Positions 56,081 through 64,000 of a stretch of DNA of 64,000 nucleotides are shown here, piece after piece. Numbering within the stretch: the first letter of the stretch is position 1; each line of letters opens with the position of its first letter. This DNA comes from Colwellia sp. 20A7 (GTDB lineage: Bacteria > Pseudomonadota > Gammaproteobacteria > Enterobacterales > Alteromonadaceae). The notes under the pieces are model-generated. The model was not told where the DNA came from, did no database searches, and worked only from the letters and a program-made list of their open reading frames with translations. A program made the translations under genes and the position numbers. Where the stretch lies: positions 992,001 to 1,056,000 of the forward strand of contig NZ_CP047130.1 in NCBI RefSeq assembly GCF_009832865.1, written 5' to 3'.

Positions 56081-56923
56081 ATGGCAGATCAAGCGAGCGG
56101 CTTAAGAAAGATGCAAGACTTAAAAAAAGTTAAAGTAATAGCAGTTTCTGGTGGTAAAGGTGGCGTTGGTAAAACCAATGTATCATTAAACACGGCTATA
56201 GCCCTTGGGCAGCAAGGGAAAAGAGTATTAGTATTAGATGCTGACTTAGGGTTAGCTAATGTTGATGTGATGTTGGGTTTAAGAGTAAAACGCAACCTTT
56301 CTCATGTTTTATCTGGTGAATGTGAACTTGATGATATTATTATTACTGGTCCTCGTAATATAAAAATTATTCCAGCCACTTCTGGCTCTCAATCAATGGT
56401 TGACCTTACTCCCGCTGAACACGCAGGTTTGATTCGTGCTTTTAGTGAAATGACTACTCAGTTTGATGTACTTATTGTTGATACCGCAGCAGGTATTTCA
56501 GATATGGTACTTAGCTTTACTAGAGCCGCACAAGACGTAGTATTAGTTGTTTGTGATGAACCCACGTCAATTACCGATTGTTATGCATTAATGAAACTGC
56601 TAAGCCGTGATCATAATGTATTTAAATTTAAAGTTGTTGCCAATATGGTGCGTACGCCTAATGAAGGGCAGCAATTATTTTCCAAATTAACGAAAGTTAC
56701 CGATAGATTTCTAGATGTAGCACTTGAGTTGGTAGGTGTTATCCCATTCGATGAAAATATTAGAAAGTCAGTACGTAAACAGCAAGCCATTGTTGAAGCT
56801 TTTCCTAACTCACCAGCAGCAATAGCGTTTAAGGATTTAGCAAAGAATGTTAGTAGTTGGCCTATACCGAAGCAAGCGTCAGGTCATTTAGAATTCTTTA
56901 TCGAACAATTACTGGATTACTAA
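56081..56923 (+). CDS. flhG: Flagellar number regulator FlhG (FleN)
   Basis: MinD-type ATPase that limits polar flagella to one, by stimulating FlhF and restraining FlrA/FleQ. 280 residues. Deviant Walker A SGGKGGVGKTN at 23-33, LVLDADLGLANVDVMLGL, VDTAAGISDMVLSF and a C-terminal amphipathic helix (LEFFIEQLLDY). 59 bases after flhF. Called fleN in Pseudomonas. Confidence 0.95.
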   Translation: MADQASGLRKMQDLKKVKVIAVSGGKGGVGKTNVSLNTAIALGQQGKRVLVLDADLGLANVDVMLGLRVKRNLSHVLSGECELDDIIITGPRNIKIIPATSGSQSMVDLTPAEHAGLIRAFSEMTTQFDVLIVDTAAGISDMVLSFTRAAQDVVLVVCDEPTSITDCYALMKLLSRDHNVFKFKVVANMVRTPNEGQQLFSKLTKVTDRFLDVALELVGVIPFDENIRKSVRKQQAIVEAFPNSPAAIAFKDLAKNVSSWPIPKQASGHLEFFIEQLLDY

Positions 56924-57008
56924 CATCTCGTTAATATTAAGTTATCAAGTACTTATTAAAAATAATAAATATAAATACGTTAAAGTATTTAGGTGGGAAT
57001 AGTCAAAA

Positions 57009-57728
57009 GTGGCAAAAACTAAAGCCTATAACAACTTAATTGATAAAACTGTGCTGCTTGAACAGCATACTGTGTTGGTTAAGCGAATTGCTTATCATTT
57101 ACTTGCTCGATTACCGGCAAGTGTTATTGTGGATGACTTAATTCAATCGGGAATGATTGGTTTATTTGAAGCCGCAAATAATTTTGATAACACTAAAGGT
57201 GCTAGTTTTGAAACGTTCGCAGGTATCCGAATTAGGGGTGCTATGCTAGATGAAATACGCCGTGGTGACTGGACACCTAGGTCTGTACATAAAAATAGTC
57301 GTATGGTTAGTGAAGCAATTAAGCAATTAGAAGCAACATTAGGTAGAGACGTTACTGATATAGAAGTTGCTGAAAAACTTGATATTTCGTTAAATGAGTA
57401 TCATCATATACTTAGTGAAGTCAGTACGGGTAAAATAGTAGGGATTGAAGACTTAGGAGTGAGCGAAGATGCGCTTAAGTTTGACGACGCTTGTCACGGT
57501 GATGACCCATATCAAAGTATCGAGCACAAGGCTTTTAAAGATGGACTAAGCAAATGTATTAGTTCTTTACCTGAACGGGAAGCTCTAGTACTGTCTCTGT
57601 ACTATGATGAAGAATTGAATTTACGTGAAATTGGTGCCGTGCTTGATGTTAGTGAGTCACGTGTAAGTCAAATTCATAGCCAAGCGATGCATCGATTAAA
57701 AGCACGTATGCAATCTTGGCAAAATTAA
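57009..57728 (+). CDS. fliA: Flagellar sigma-28 factor FliA
   Basis: Directs transcription of late flagellar genes such as flgM and flagellin 3 in this window. 239 residues. Region 2 contains LIQSGMIGLFEAANNFDNTKGASFETFAGIRIRGAMLDEIRRGDW. Region 4 contains LPEREALVLSLYYDEELNLREIGAVLDVSESRVSQIHSQA. GTG start with AGGTGGGA upstream. Held inactive by FlgM (8.5 kb). Confidence 0.96.
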   Translation: MAKTKAYNNLIDKTVLLEQHTVLVKRIAYHLLARLPASVIVDDLIQSGMIGLFEAANNFDNTKGASFETFAGIRIRGAMLDEIRRGDWTPRSVHKNSRMVSEAIKQLEATLGRDVTDIEVAEKLDISLNEYHHILSEVSTGKIVGIEDLGVSEDALKFDDACHGDDPYQSIEHKAFKDGLSKCISSLPEREALVLSLYYDEELNLREIGAVLDVSESRVSQIHSQAMHRLKARMQSWQN

Positions 57729-57785
57729 GTAGAATTATAACTGTGTTAACCTATAAAAATTTTGAATGTTTCGCCGGAGGGTGCC

Positions 57786-58169
57786 TTGGATAAAAATATG
57801 AAAGTACTAGTTGTTGATGATTTTTCAACAATGAGACGTATAGTAAAAAATTTGTTACGCGATTTAGGCTTTACAAACATTCAAGAAGCGGATGATGGCA
57901 GTACAGCCTTACCTATGCTTCAAAATGGTGATTTTGACTTTGTTGTGACCGATTGGAATATGCCAGGAATGCAAGGTATTGATTTGTTAAAGGCTATACG
58001 TGCTGATTCACGTTTAGCTCACATCCCTGTACTATTAATTACAGCTGAAGCTAAAAAAGAACAAATCGTTATGGCGGCTCAAGCTGGCGTTAACGGCTAT
58101 ATTGTTAAACCTTTTACAGCAGCAACACTAAAAGCTAAATTAAATAAAATTTTTGAACGTCTAGGTTAA
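57786..58169 (+). CDS. cheY: Chemotaxis response regulator CheY
   Basis: Carries the signal from CheA to FliM. 127 residues from a TTG at 57786, chosen because GGAGGG lies 5 bases upstream and because the resulting [18 protein letters not shown] start resembles Vibrio CheY; an internal ATG at 57798 has a less suitable distance. Asp56 in VVTDWNMPG is the phospho-acceptor; acidic pair Asp11/Asp12 and the conserved Thr and Lys ([14 protein letters not shown]) are present. 57 bases after fliA. Confidence 0.95.
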   Translation: MDKNMKVLVVDDFSTMRRIVKNLLRDLGFTNIQEADDGSTALPMLQNGDFDFVVTDWNMPGMQGIDLLKAIRADSRLAHIPVLLITAEAKKEQIVMAAQAGVNGYIVKPFTAATLKAKLNKIFERLG

Positions 58170-58243
58170 TTTTTATTTAGACTAGCTAGTTAAAGCTAAT
58201 TCATAAAACTGATTGGCTTTAATTCAAGTATTAAGGACTGTGC

Positions 58244-58987
58244 ATGAGTATGGCAATGGTGGGGCGTGTTTCTTTGGAGCAGGCTAAATCTTTGGTTGAG
58301 CTTTTAGAAAAAGGGCAGCAAGAAAAGGCTGATGAACTTGTTGCAACAATTCAAAACCCTATAAACTCTGAACTATTTGCAGAAATAGGTAAGTTAACTC
58401 GTCAATTACATGACTCTTTAACAAACTTTCAGCTAGATTCTCGATTGAATGACTTAGCAACAGCAGAAATTCCAGATGCTAAAGAGCGTTTGAATTATGT
58501 TATTACACGTACAGAAGAAGCCGCAAACAAAACTATGGATGCGGTAGAATCTATTTTTCCGGTAATTGAGGATATATCTAGTCAAGTTGGTGCTGTTAAA
58601 CCAGCATGGGCTAAACTGATGAATAATGAGATAGATTTAAAAGAATTCAAAAGTTTATGCGTTGATATTGATCGCTTGTTAATTACTACAGGAAGAGAAA
58701 CAGCACATATTCATGGTTTAATGACTGATGTGTTAATGGCCCAAGATTTTCAAGATTTAACTGGGCAGGTTATTCGTAAAGTTATTGATTTAGTACGTGA
58801 AGTTGAAGAAAGTTTAATTAACATGTTGACTGCATTTGGAATTTCCTCAGAAAATTCTCAAACAAATTCAAGCCCGAAAGTAGGTGAAAACTTAGTTGAA
58901 GGACCAATAGTCAATAAAGAAGATAGAAATGATATTGTTGAAGATCAAGATGATGTTGATGATCTTTTATCAAGTTTAGGTTTTTAA
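58244..58987 (+). CDS. cheZ: CheY phosphatase CheZ
   Basis: Dephosphorylates CheY. 247 residues, mostly a long helical hairpin. The active-site helix has DVLMAQDFQDLTGQVIRKVI with the catalytic Gln (in FQDLTGQ). The C-terminal CheY-docking peptide QDDVDDLLSSLGF is intact after an acidic linker. AAGGA precedes the ATG. cheA follows after 13 bases. Confidence 0.95.
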   Translation: MSMAMVGRVSLEQAKSLVELLEKGQQEKADELVATIQNPINSELFAEIGKLTRQLHDSLTNFQLDSRLNDLATAEIPDAKERLNYVITRTEEAANKTMDAVESIFPVIEDISSQVGAVKPAWAKLMNNEIDLKEFKSLCVDIDRLLITTGRETAHIHGLMTDVLMAQDFQDLTGQVIRKVIDLVREVEESLINMLTAFGISSENSQTNSSPKVGENLVEGPIVNKEDRNDIVEDQDDVDDLLSSLGF

Positions 58988-59000
58988 CGGGAGTTAGTGA

Positions 59001-61100
59001 ATGTCATTTGAAGCAGATGAAGAAATTTTACAAGACTTTTTAGTCGAAGCAGGTGAAATACTCGAGCAGCTTTCGGAGCAACTCGTTGAACTTGAAAATG
59101 ATGTTGATAATGCTGATTTACTTAATGCAATTTTTCGAGGTTTTCATACAGTAAAAGGTGGCGCCGGTTTTCTGGCTTTAAATGACCTTGTTGATGTATG
59201 TCATGGCGCAGAAAATATATTTGATTTACTTCGTACTGGTAAGCGCACAGTCAATGCCGATTTAATGGACACTATTTTATCAGCGCTTGATACTATCAAT
59301 GATATGTTTACGTTGGTGAAAAATAGAGAGCCACTTGTTCCTGCTGAAGCAGACTTATTAGCAGAGTTGCACCGTTTAAGTCAGCCTGAAGGAACTGTAG
59401 TTGAAGCTTCTGTTCCTCAAGCTGTAGAAAGTGCAACATCTGACTCGGCTGATGATATGAGTGAAGATGAGTTTGAGCGCTTACTTGATGAGTTACATGG
59501 TAGCGGTAGTCCTTCATCATCACCAACTCCTGCTATAGAGACGCCAGCTATTGCTGAATCTTCTAATGAAATTTCTGATGATGAGTTTGAATCATTATTA
59601 GATGAACTTCACGGACAAGGTGCATTTTCGTCTGAAGTAAAAGATACCTCTTCTTCTATTGTGAATAACTCATCTGATGAAATAAACGATGATGAATTTG
59701 AAAGCTTACTTGATGAGTTGCATGGTAAAGGCAATGCGCCTAAAGCTAGTGATGTAGCATCAATAGCACCAGCTGAATCACCTATAGCTAAAGTTACTCC
59801 TTCAGCATCTAATACCGCTAGTTCAAAGCCTGTGGTTAGAGAAGAAGTTAAACCATCACCGAGTAAACCACTAGTAGCTAAGAAAGTAGCTCAGGCATCA
59901 GCACCCCAAGGCGAAACAACCGTTCGTGTTGATACCAAACGACTTGATAAAATCATGAATATGGTTGGTGAATTAGTTTTAGTTAGAAATCGCCTAACAA
60001 GTTTAGGGTTAATTTCTGATGATGAAAACTTAACTAAAGCAGTCTCGAATTTAGATGCCGTCACTACTGATTTGCAAGGTGCGGTAATGAAAACCCGTAT
60101 GCAGCCAATCAAAAAAGTATTTGGGCGATTTCCTCGGGTAGTACGTGATTTAGCGCGTAGTCTTAATAAAGATATCCAGTTGGTGTTAGAAGGAGAAGAA
60201 ACTGATTTAGACAAAAATTTAGTTGAAGCTTTGGCTGACCCTTTAGTGCATTTAGTTCGTAATTCGGTTGATCATGGTATTGAAATGCCGGATGTACGCC
60301 AAGAACAAGGTAAACCGCGTCAGGGTACTGTCACTTTATCGGCTTCGCAAGAAGGTGATCATATTCTGTTAACCATTAAAGATGATGGTGCGGGTATGAA
60401 TGCTGAAAAACTGAAAGAGATAGCGATTAAACGTGGCGTTCTTGATGTCGATGCTGCTGCAAGAATGTCAGATAAAGAAGCTTTTAGTTTGATTTTTGCT
60501 CCTGGTTTTTCTACCAAAACAGAAATATCAGAAGTATCAGGCCGTGGTGTTGGTATGGATGTTGTTAAAACCAAGATCACCCAATTAAATGGTGCTGTTG
60601 ATATCGACTCAGAAATGGGTGTAGGCACCATTTTGGAAATAAAAGTGCCACTAACGTTAGCAATACTACCAACGTTAATGGTTGTTGTTGGTGCGCAAAC
60701 GTTTGCATTACCACTTGCGGCAGTTAATGAGATATTTCATTTAGATTTAACTAAAACAAATAACGTTGATGGTCAGTTAACTGTCATTGTTCGTGAAAAA
60801 GCCATTCCATTATTTTATTTAGATCAATGGCTTGTTAGAAACTATGAAAATAAAAGCCGTGAACAAGGCCATGTGGTTATAGTGCAATTAGGAAATCAAC
60901 AAGTTGCTTTTGTTGTTGATCGATTGATTGGACAAGAGGAAGTTGTCATTAAACCACTTGATAGACTATTACATGGAACTCCTGGTATGGCTGGAGCAAC
61001 TATTACGAGTGATGGTGGTATTGCATTAATTATAGATATTCCCAATATGTTAAAATTCTATGCGAAAAAATCACCAGTAAATAGAAAGCTGCATTCATAA
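59001..61100 (+). CDS. cheA: Chemotaxis histidine kinase CheA with three linker repeats
   Basis: Receptor-coupled kinase that phosphorylates CheY and CheB. 699 residues. HPt domain with His49 (FRGFHTVKGGAGFL). Residues about 110-305 form a Ser/Pro/Glu-rich linker without an obvious globular P2 domain, carrying three copies of a DEFExLLDELHG peptide at 154-167, 192-205 and 229-242. Then a dimerisation domain (TTVRVDTKRLDKIMNMVGELVLVRNRL), ATPase (ADPLVHLVRNSVDHGIE, DDGAGMN, GRGVGMDVVKTKI) and a C-terminal CheW-like regulatory domain. GGGAG precedes the ATG. Confidence 0.95.
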   Translation: MSFEADEEILQDFLVEAGEILEQLSEQLVELENDVDNADLLNAIFRGFHTVKGGAGFLALNDLVDVCHGAENIFDLLRTGKRTVNADLMDTILSALDTINDMFTLVKNREPLVPAEADLLAELHRLSQPEGTVVEASVPQAVESATSDSADDMSEDEFERLLDELHGSGSPSSSPTPAIETPAIAESSNEISDDEFESLLDELHGQGAFSSEVKDTSSSIVNNSSDEINDDEFESLLDELHGKGNAPKASDVASIAPAESPIAKVTPSASNTASSKPVVREEVKPSPSKPLVAKKVAQASAPQGETTVRVDTKRLDKIMNMVGELVLVRNRLTSLGLISDDENLTKAVSNLDAVTTDLQGAVMKTRMQPIKKVFGRFPRVVRDLARSLNKDIQLVLEGEETDLDKNLVEALADPLVHLVRNSVDHGIEMPDVRQEQGKPRQGTVTLSASQEGDHILLTIKDDGAGMNAEKLKEIAIKRGVLDVDAAARMSDKEAFSLIFAPGFSTKTEISEVSGRGVGMDVVKTKITQLNGAVDIDSEMGVGTILEIKVPLTLAILPTLMVVVGAQTFALPLAAVNEIFHLDLTKTNNVDGQLTVIVREKAIPLFYLDQWLVRNYENKSREQGHVVIVQLGNQQVAFVVDRLIGQEEVVIKPLDRLLHGTPGMAGATITSDGGIALIIDIPNMLKFYAKKSPVNRKLHS

Positions 61101-61129
61101 AAGTAAAATAATAAAGGTAGATGAAGTAA

Positions 61130-62263
61130 ATGGCCTATAAAGTGCTCGTTGTTGATGATTCAAGTTTTTTTAGACGACGAGTCACTGATATTCTAAACAA
61201 AGATCCACAGTTAGAAGTTATTGATGTTGCAGTCAATGGGCAAGACGCAGTAGAGAAGGCTCTTTTACTTAAGCCTGATGTTATTACCATGGACATTGAA
61301 ATGCCTGTTTTGAATGGCATTGACGCAGTGAAGAAAATAATGGCAAAGTCACCCACCGCTATTTTAATGTTTTCTTCATTAACTCATCAAGGTGCAAAAG
61401 CAACGTTGGATGCCCTCGAAGCAGGTGCTTTAGATTTCTTACCTAAAAAATTTAGTGAAATAGCGCAAAATAGTGATGAGGCTGGTAGTCTATTACGACA
61501 ACGTGTAATTCAACTCGCTAAAAAGGGGGGCCTCTCTAGACGTCGCTCACTAAGAGAACCGGGTACGCTTATTAATCGTAATATAAGCAGCCAATTATCG
61601 CCCAGTACTCGAAAACCGACTGTACCTGCAACACCTATAAATGCTCAAAAACCGGCATCTTCACTCAAAGTATCTTCTGGAAAAAAATATAACCTATTAG
61701 CAATAGGTACCTCTACTGGTGGACCAGTGGCGTTACAAAAAATATTAACCCAATTACCTCAAAACTTTCCATTACCAATTATATTGATCCAACATATGCC
61801 TGCAACTTTTACTAATGCTTTTGCTAGCAGGCTAAATACTTTATGTAAAATTAGTGTTAAAGAAGCCAGTGATGGCGATGTACTTATGCCTGGCTGCGCC
61901 TATTTAGCTCCTGGTGGTCGTCAAATGATTATTACAGGCACAGAGCAAAATGCAAAAATAAAGATAATTGATGATAATTCTGAGAAAATCACTTTTAAAC
62001 CAAGTGTGGATGTAAGCTTTGGCTCTGCTGCTAAAGTGTTTGGCGGCCATGTGTTAGGTGTTATATTAACAGGTATGGGTGCTGATGGCAGAGAAGGCTC
62101 TCGTATGTTAAAAACGAGTGGAGCCACAATCTGGGCACAAGACGAACAAAGTTGTGTGGTTTACGGCATGCCACAAGCTGTAACAGTTGCAGGTATTTCT
62201 CAATTATCTTTATCTTTAGATGTTATACCGAGTTCAATTCTTAAGGAAATAAAGCATGGATAG
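61130..62263 (+). CDS. cheB: Chemoreceptor methylesterase CheB
   Basis: Removes methyl groups from receptors and deamidates glutamines, opposing CheR. 377 residues: receiver domain with Asp55 ([12 protein letters not shown]), a linker, and the esterase domain with Ser195 (GTSTGGP), His222 (IQHMPATF) and Asp319 ([11 protein letters not shown]) as the triad. AAGGTAGATGAAG precedes the ATG. Overlaps motC by 8 bases. Confidence 0.96.
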   Translation: MAYKVLVVDDSSFFRRRVTDILNKDPQLEVIDVAVNGQDAVEKALLLKPDVITMDIEMPVLNGIDAVKKIMAKSPTAILMFSSLTHQGAKATLDALEAGALDFLPKKFSEIAQNSDEAGSLLRQRVIQLAKKGGLSRRRSLREPGTLINRNISSQLSPSTRKPTVPATPINAQKPASSLKVSSGKKYNLLAIGTSTGGPVALQKILTQLPQNFPLPIILIQHMPATFTNAFASRLNTLCKISVKEASDGDVLMPGCAYLAPGGRQMIITGTEQNAKIKIIDDNSEKITFKPSVDVSFGSAAKVFGGHVLGVILTGMGADGREGSRMLKTSGATIWAQDEQSCVVYGMPQAVTVAGISQLSLSLDVIPSSILKEIKHG

Positions 62264-63002
62264 GCTCAGTATAGCTGGACTTTTGGTTGCTATATTTGCT
62301 ATTTATTTAGGTTTCGTTCTTGAGGGTGGCTCTATTGGAGCATTATTTGAATTACCCGCATTGATTATTGTTGTTGGTGGTACTTTAGGTGCTGTAATGT
62401 TGCAATCTTCAAGTCGTCAATTTTATCATGCATTCGCTCTATTAAAGTGGGTATTCACACCACCTCGTTATGATATTGAAGAAGGAATTGAAAAAATTGT
62501 TCTTTGGGCGAGTAAATCGAGGGAAGCTGGATATTTAGCCCTTGAGAACATTGCACTAGATGAAGAAGACACTTACACCCGAAAAGGATTAAATTTATTG
62601 GTTGATGGTGCTGATATTGAAAATATTAGTGCTTCCCTTGAGCTAGATCTAGAGATATATCGAGAACATAACTTACGATCAGCAAATGTCTTTGAATCGA
62701 TGGGCGGATATAGCCCAACAATTGGCATTTTAGGAGCTGTATTAGGTTTAATCCACGCAATGACCAACTTAACAGAACCCGAAATGTTGGGTCAAGGTAT
62801 TGCCACTGCCTTTATTGCTACTATTTATGGTGTTGGTTTTGCCAATTTAATTTACTTGCCGGTCGCAAATAAAATAAAAGAAATAGTTCATCAACAAACT
62901 ATGTATAGAGAAATGATTTTTGAAGGGTTAATCGCTATTGCTCAAGGAGAAAATCCCCACGCGATTGAAAATAAACTTTCGGCGTTTAGGTTAGAGCAGT
63001 GA
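62256..63002 (+). CDS. motC: Flagellar stator protein, MotA family (MotC)
   Basis: Stator subunit of the flagellar motor. 248 residues with four membrane segments (two in the first 55 residues, two at about 150-215). The conserved proline-containing loop is [24 protein letters not shown] cytoplasmic loop between the two pairs would contact FliG. AAGGAAATAAAG precedes the ATG inside the end of cheB. Position after cheB matches motC of Pseudomonas-type clusters. The next gene starts within its stop codon. Confidence 0.9.
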   Translation: MDRLSIAGLLVAIFAIYLGFVLEGGSIGALFELPALIIVVGGTLGAVMLQSSSRQFYHAFALLKWVFTPPRYDIEEGIEKIVLWASKSREAGYLALENIALDEEDTYTRKGLNLLVDGADIENISASLELDLEIYREHNLRSANVFESMGGYSPTIGILGAVLGLIHAMTNLTEPEMLGQGIATAFIATIYGVGFANLIYLPVANKIKEIVHQQTMYREMIFEGLIAIAQGENPHAIENKLSAFRLEQ

Positions 63003-64000
63003 AACGGTCGCGCAAAAGAAGACATAACGTAGAGCACGATAATGTTCATCGTTGGTTAGTTTCTTATGCTGATTACATGACACTTCTTTTTGCGTTGTTT
63101 GTTGTGCTATATGCTATGGCGATGGTGAACGAAAAACCTTTTGAAACTATTACTGAATCTGTTGGTAAAGTTTTTCAGGCGAATGATAAAAAGCCGAAAA
63201 ATCGTGGCTACGGCGACGATATTCTCAATGTTAATACGAGTAAATCCAATAAGAAATTATTTGGTAATGGCTTAATTGAAGAAGCGGGACCTGAATTATT
63301 CGATGATGAAAAGCATCTAGTAAATATTTCATCTGAGCAAATAGGAAGTAATTTAGCGTCGTTAGAATCTGATTTACAATCGGCACTTTTTGATTTGATT
63401 GAATCGGGATCTTCTCAAGTAAAAATTGATGGTGATTGGTTAGAAATAGAACTTAATAGCGGTTTACTCTTTCCAAGTGGTTCATCTTCTGTCACAAATT
63501 CAGCGTCAAATATATTAGCCATTGTTTATGATGTTATTGGCGATGTGAATAACTTTGTTAGAATAAGAGGCTATACTGATAATCAAGTAATTAATACTGA
63601 AATTTTTTCATCTAATTGGGAGTTATCTGTTTTTCGGGCAACGGCTATTTTACGTGAATTAGAAAAGGTAGGTATTGAGCCTGCTCGAATGGCAATAGAA
63701 GGTTACGGTCAATACTCACCAACCGCTGATAACACAACGGTTGAAGGACGAGCGAAAAATAGAAAGGTTGTTATTGCAATATCAAAATATGGCTTAAAAA
63801 AAGCAGAGGTATTGAAAACGCCTATCAATGATCTTAAAGAGATTGAAGTAATAACTAAAGCTATTGAGTCAAGTGAACAAAAAAATAAAGTCAAAGTTAT
63901 TCAATTACCTGGTGGCGGAATTAGAATTACGACACGAAATAACAATGAGAACTCTTCAGAAGATAATATTCAACAAGACAAAGTTCGACAACGTAATAAT
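62999..64000 (+). CDS. motD: Flagellar stator protein, MotB family (MotD), 3' end outside the window
   Basis: Partner of MotC; anchors the stator to peptidoglycan. A GTG at 62999 overlaps the motC stop, and the frame is open to base 64000 (334 codons seen). A basic N-terminus (KRSRKRRH) leads into one membrane segment with the ion-binding Asp25 (SYADYMTLLFALFVVLYAMAM). The periplasmic OmpA-like domain (about 145-260) has GYTDNQ, SNWELSVFRATAILRELEKVGIEPARMAIEGYGQ and GRAKNRKVVIAI. A charged tail runs off the edge. Confidence 0.9.
   Translation, partial: MKRSRKRRHNVEHDNVHRWLVSYADYMTLLFALFVVLYAMAMVNEKPFETITESVGKVFQANDKKPKNRGYGDDILNVNTSKSNKKLFGNGLIEEAGPELFDDEKHLVNISSEQIGSNLASLESDLQSALFDLIESGSSQVKIDGDWLEIELNSGLLFPSGSSSVTNSASNILAIVYDVIGDVNNFVRIRGYTDNQVINTEIFSSNWELSVFRATAILRELEKVGIEPARMAIEGYGQYSPTADNTTVEGRAKNRKVVIAISKYGLKKAEVLKTPINDLKEIEVITKAIESSEQKNKVKVIQLPGGGIRITTRNNNENSSEDNIQQDKVRQRNN

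Overview
The window is a stretch of an AT-rich gammaproteobacterial chromosome. It is almost entirely one polar-flagellum and chemotaxis locus. Gene content (flgO/P/T, flrA/flrB/flrC, flhF/flhG, sigma-54 and sigma-28 promoters, cheYZAB next to fliA, motC/motD) and gene order fit Vibrio/Shewanella/Colwellia-type marine bacteria. AT-richness and the detailed layout make Colwellia or a close Alteromonadales relative my best guess, but this is inference and I could not search a database.

Left flank (1-5.1 kb): the 3' two thirds of tmcA (tRNA-Met cytidine acetyltransferase), two small cysteine-containing genes on the minus strand, a candidate Fur box, an ABC-2 exporter pair, a STAS-like protein, a SEC-C zinc-motif protein and a tRNA-Arg(CCU). 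Flagellar block 1 (5.2-23.1 kb): flgT facing away from flgO-flgP; flgA, flgM and flgN on the minus strand; cheV-cheR; flgBCDE, a terminator, then flgFGHIJKL. Filament block (23.2-32.8 kb): three flagellin paralogues, flaG, fliD, then fliS, fliT and an unknown 110-residue gene on the minus strand. Regulator block (33-37.4 kb): flrA and flrBC. Basal body and export block (37.6-52.1 kb): fliEFGHIJ, then fliKLMNOPQR-flhB. Late block (52.2-64 kb): flhA, flhF, flhG, fliA, cheY, cheZ, cheA, cheB, motC and a motD cut by the window edge.

Regulation can be read directly in many places. Sites with GG-N10-GC spacing (sigma-54) precede flgT, flgO, flgF, flagellin 1, flrB, fliE, fliK and flhA, with weaker variants before flgB and flagellin 2. 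Clear sigma-28 sites precede flgM and flagellin 3. This is the Vibrio-type cascade: FlrA with sigma-54 drives flrBC and early operons, FlrC with sigma-54 drives middle operons, and FliA held by FlgM drives late genes. A-tract motifs flanked by GTCA/TGAC, resembling the Pseudomonas FleQ box, recur near several of these promoters and may be FlrA operators.

I found no wholly new multi-gene system. The observations most worth checking are: three short repeats in the CheA linker that resemble the CheY-binding peptides of FliM and CheZ; the recurring FleQ-box-like motif; an inverted repeat straddling the predicted flrBC start site; three flagellins with different promoter classes and a dispersed repeat between two of them; a triplicated module in FliD; and a Fur-box-like site by an unrecognised cysteine-containing gene pair.
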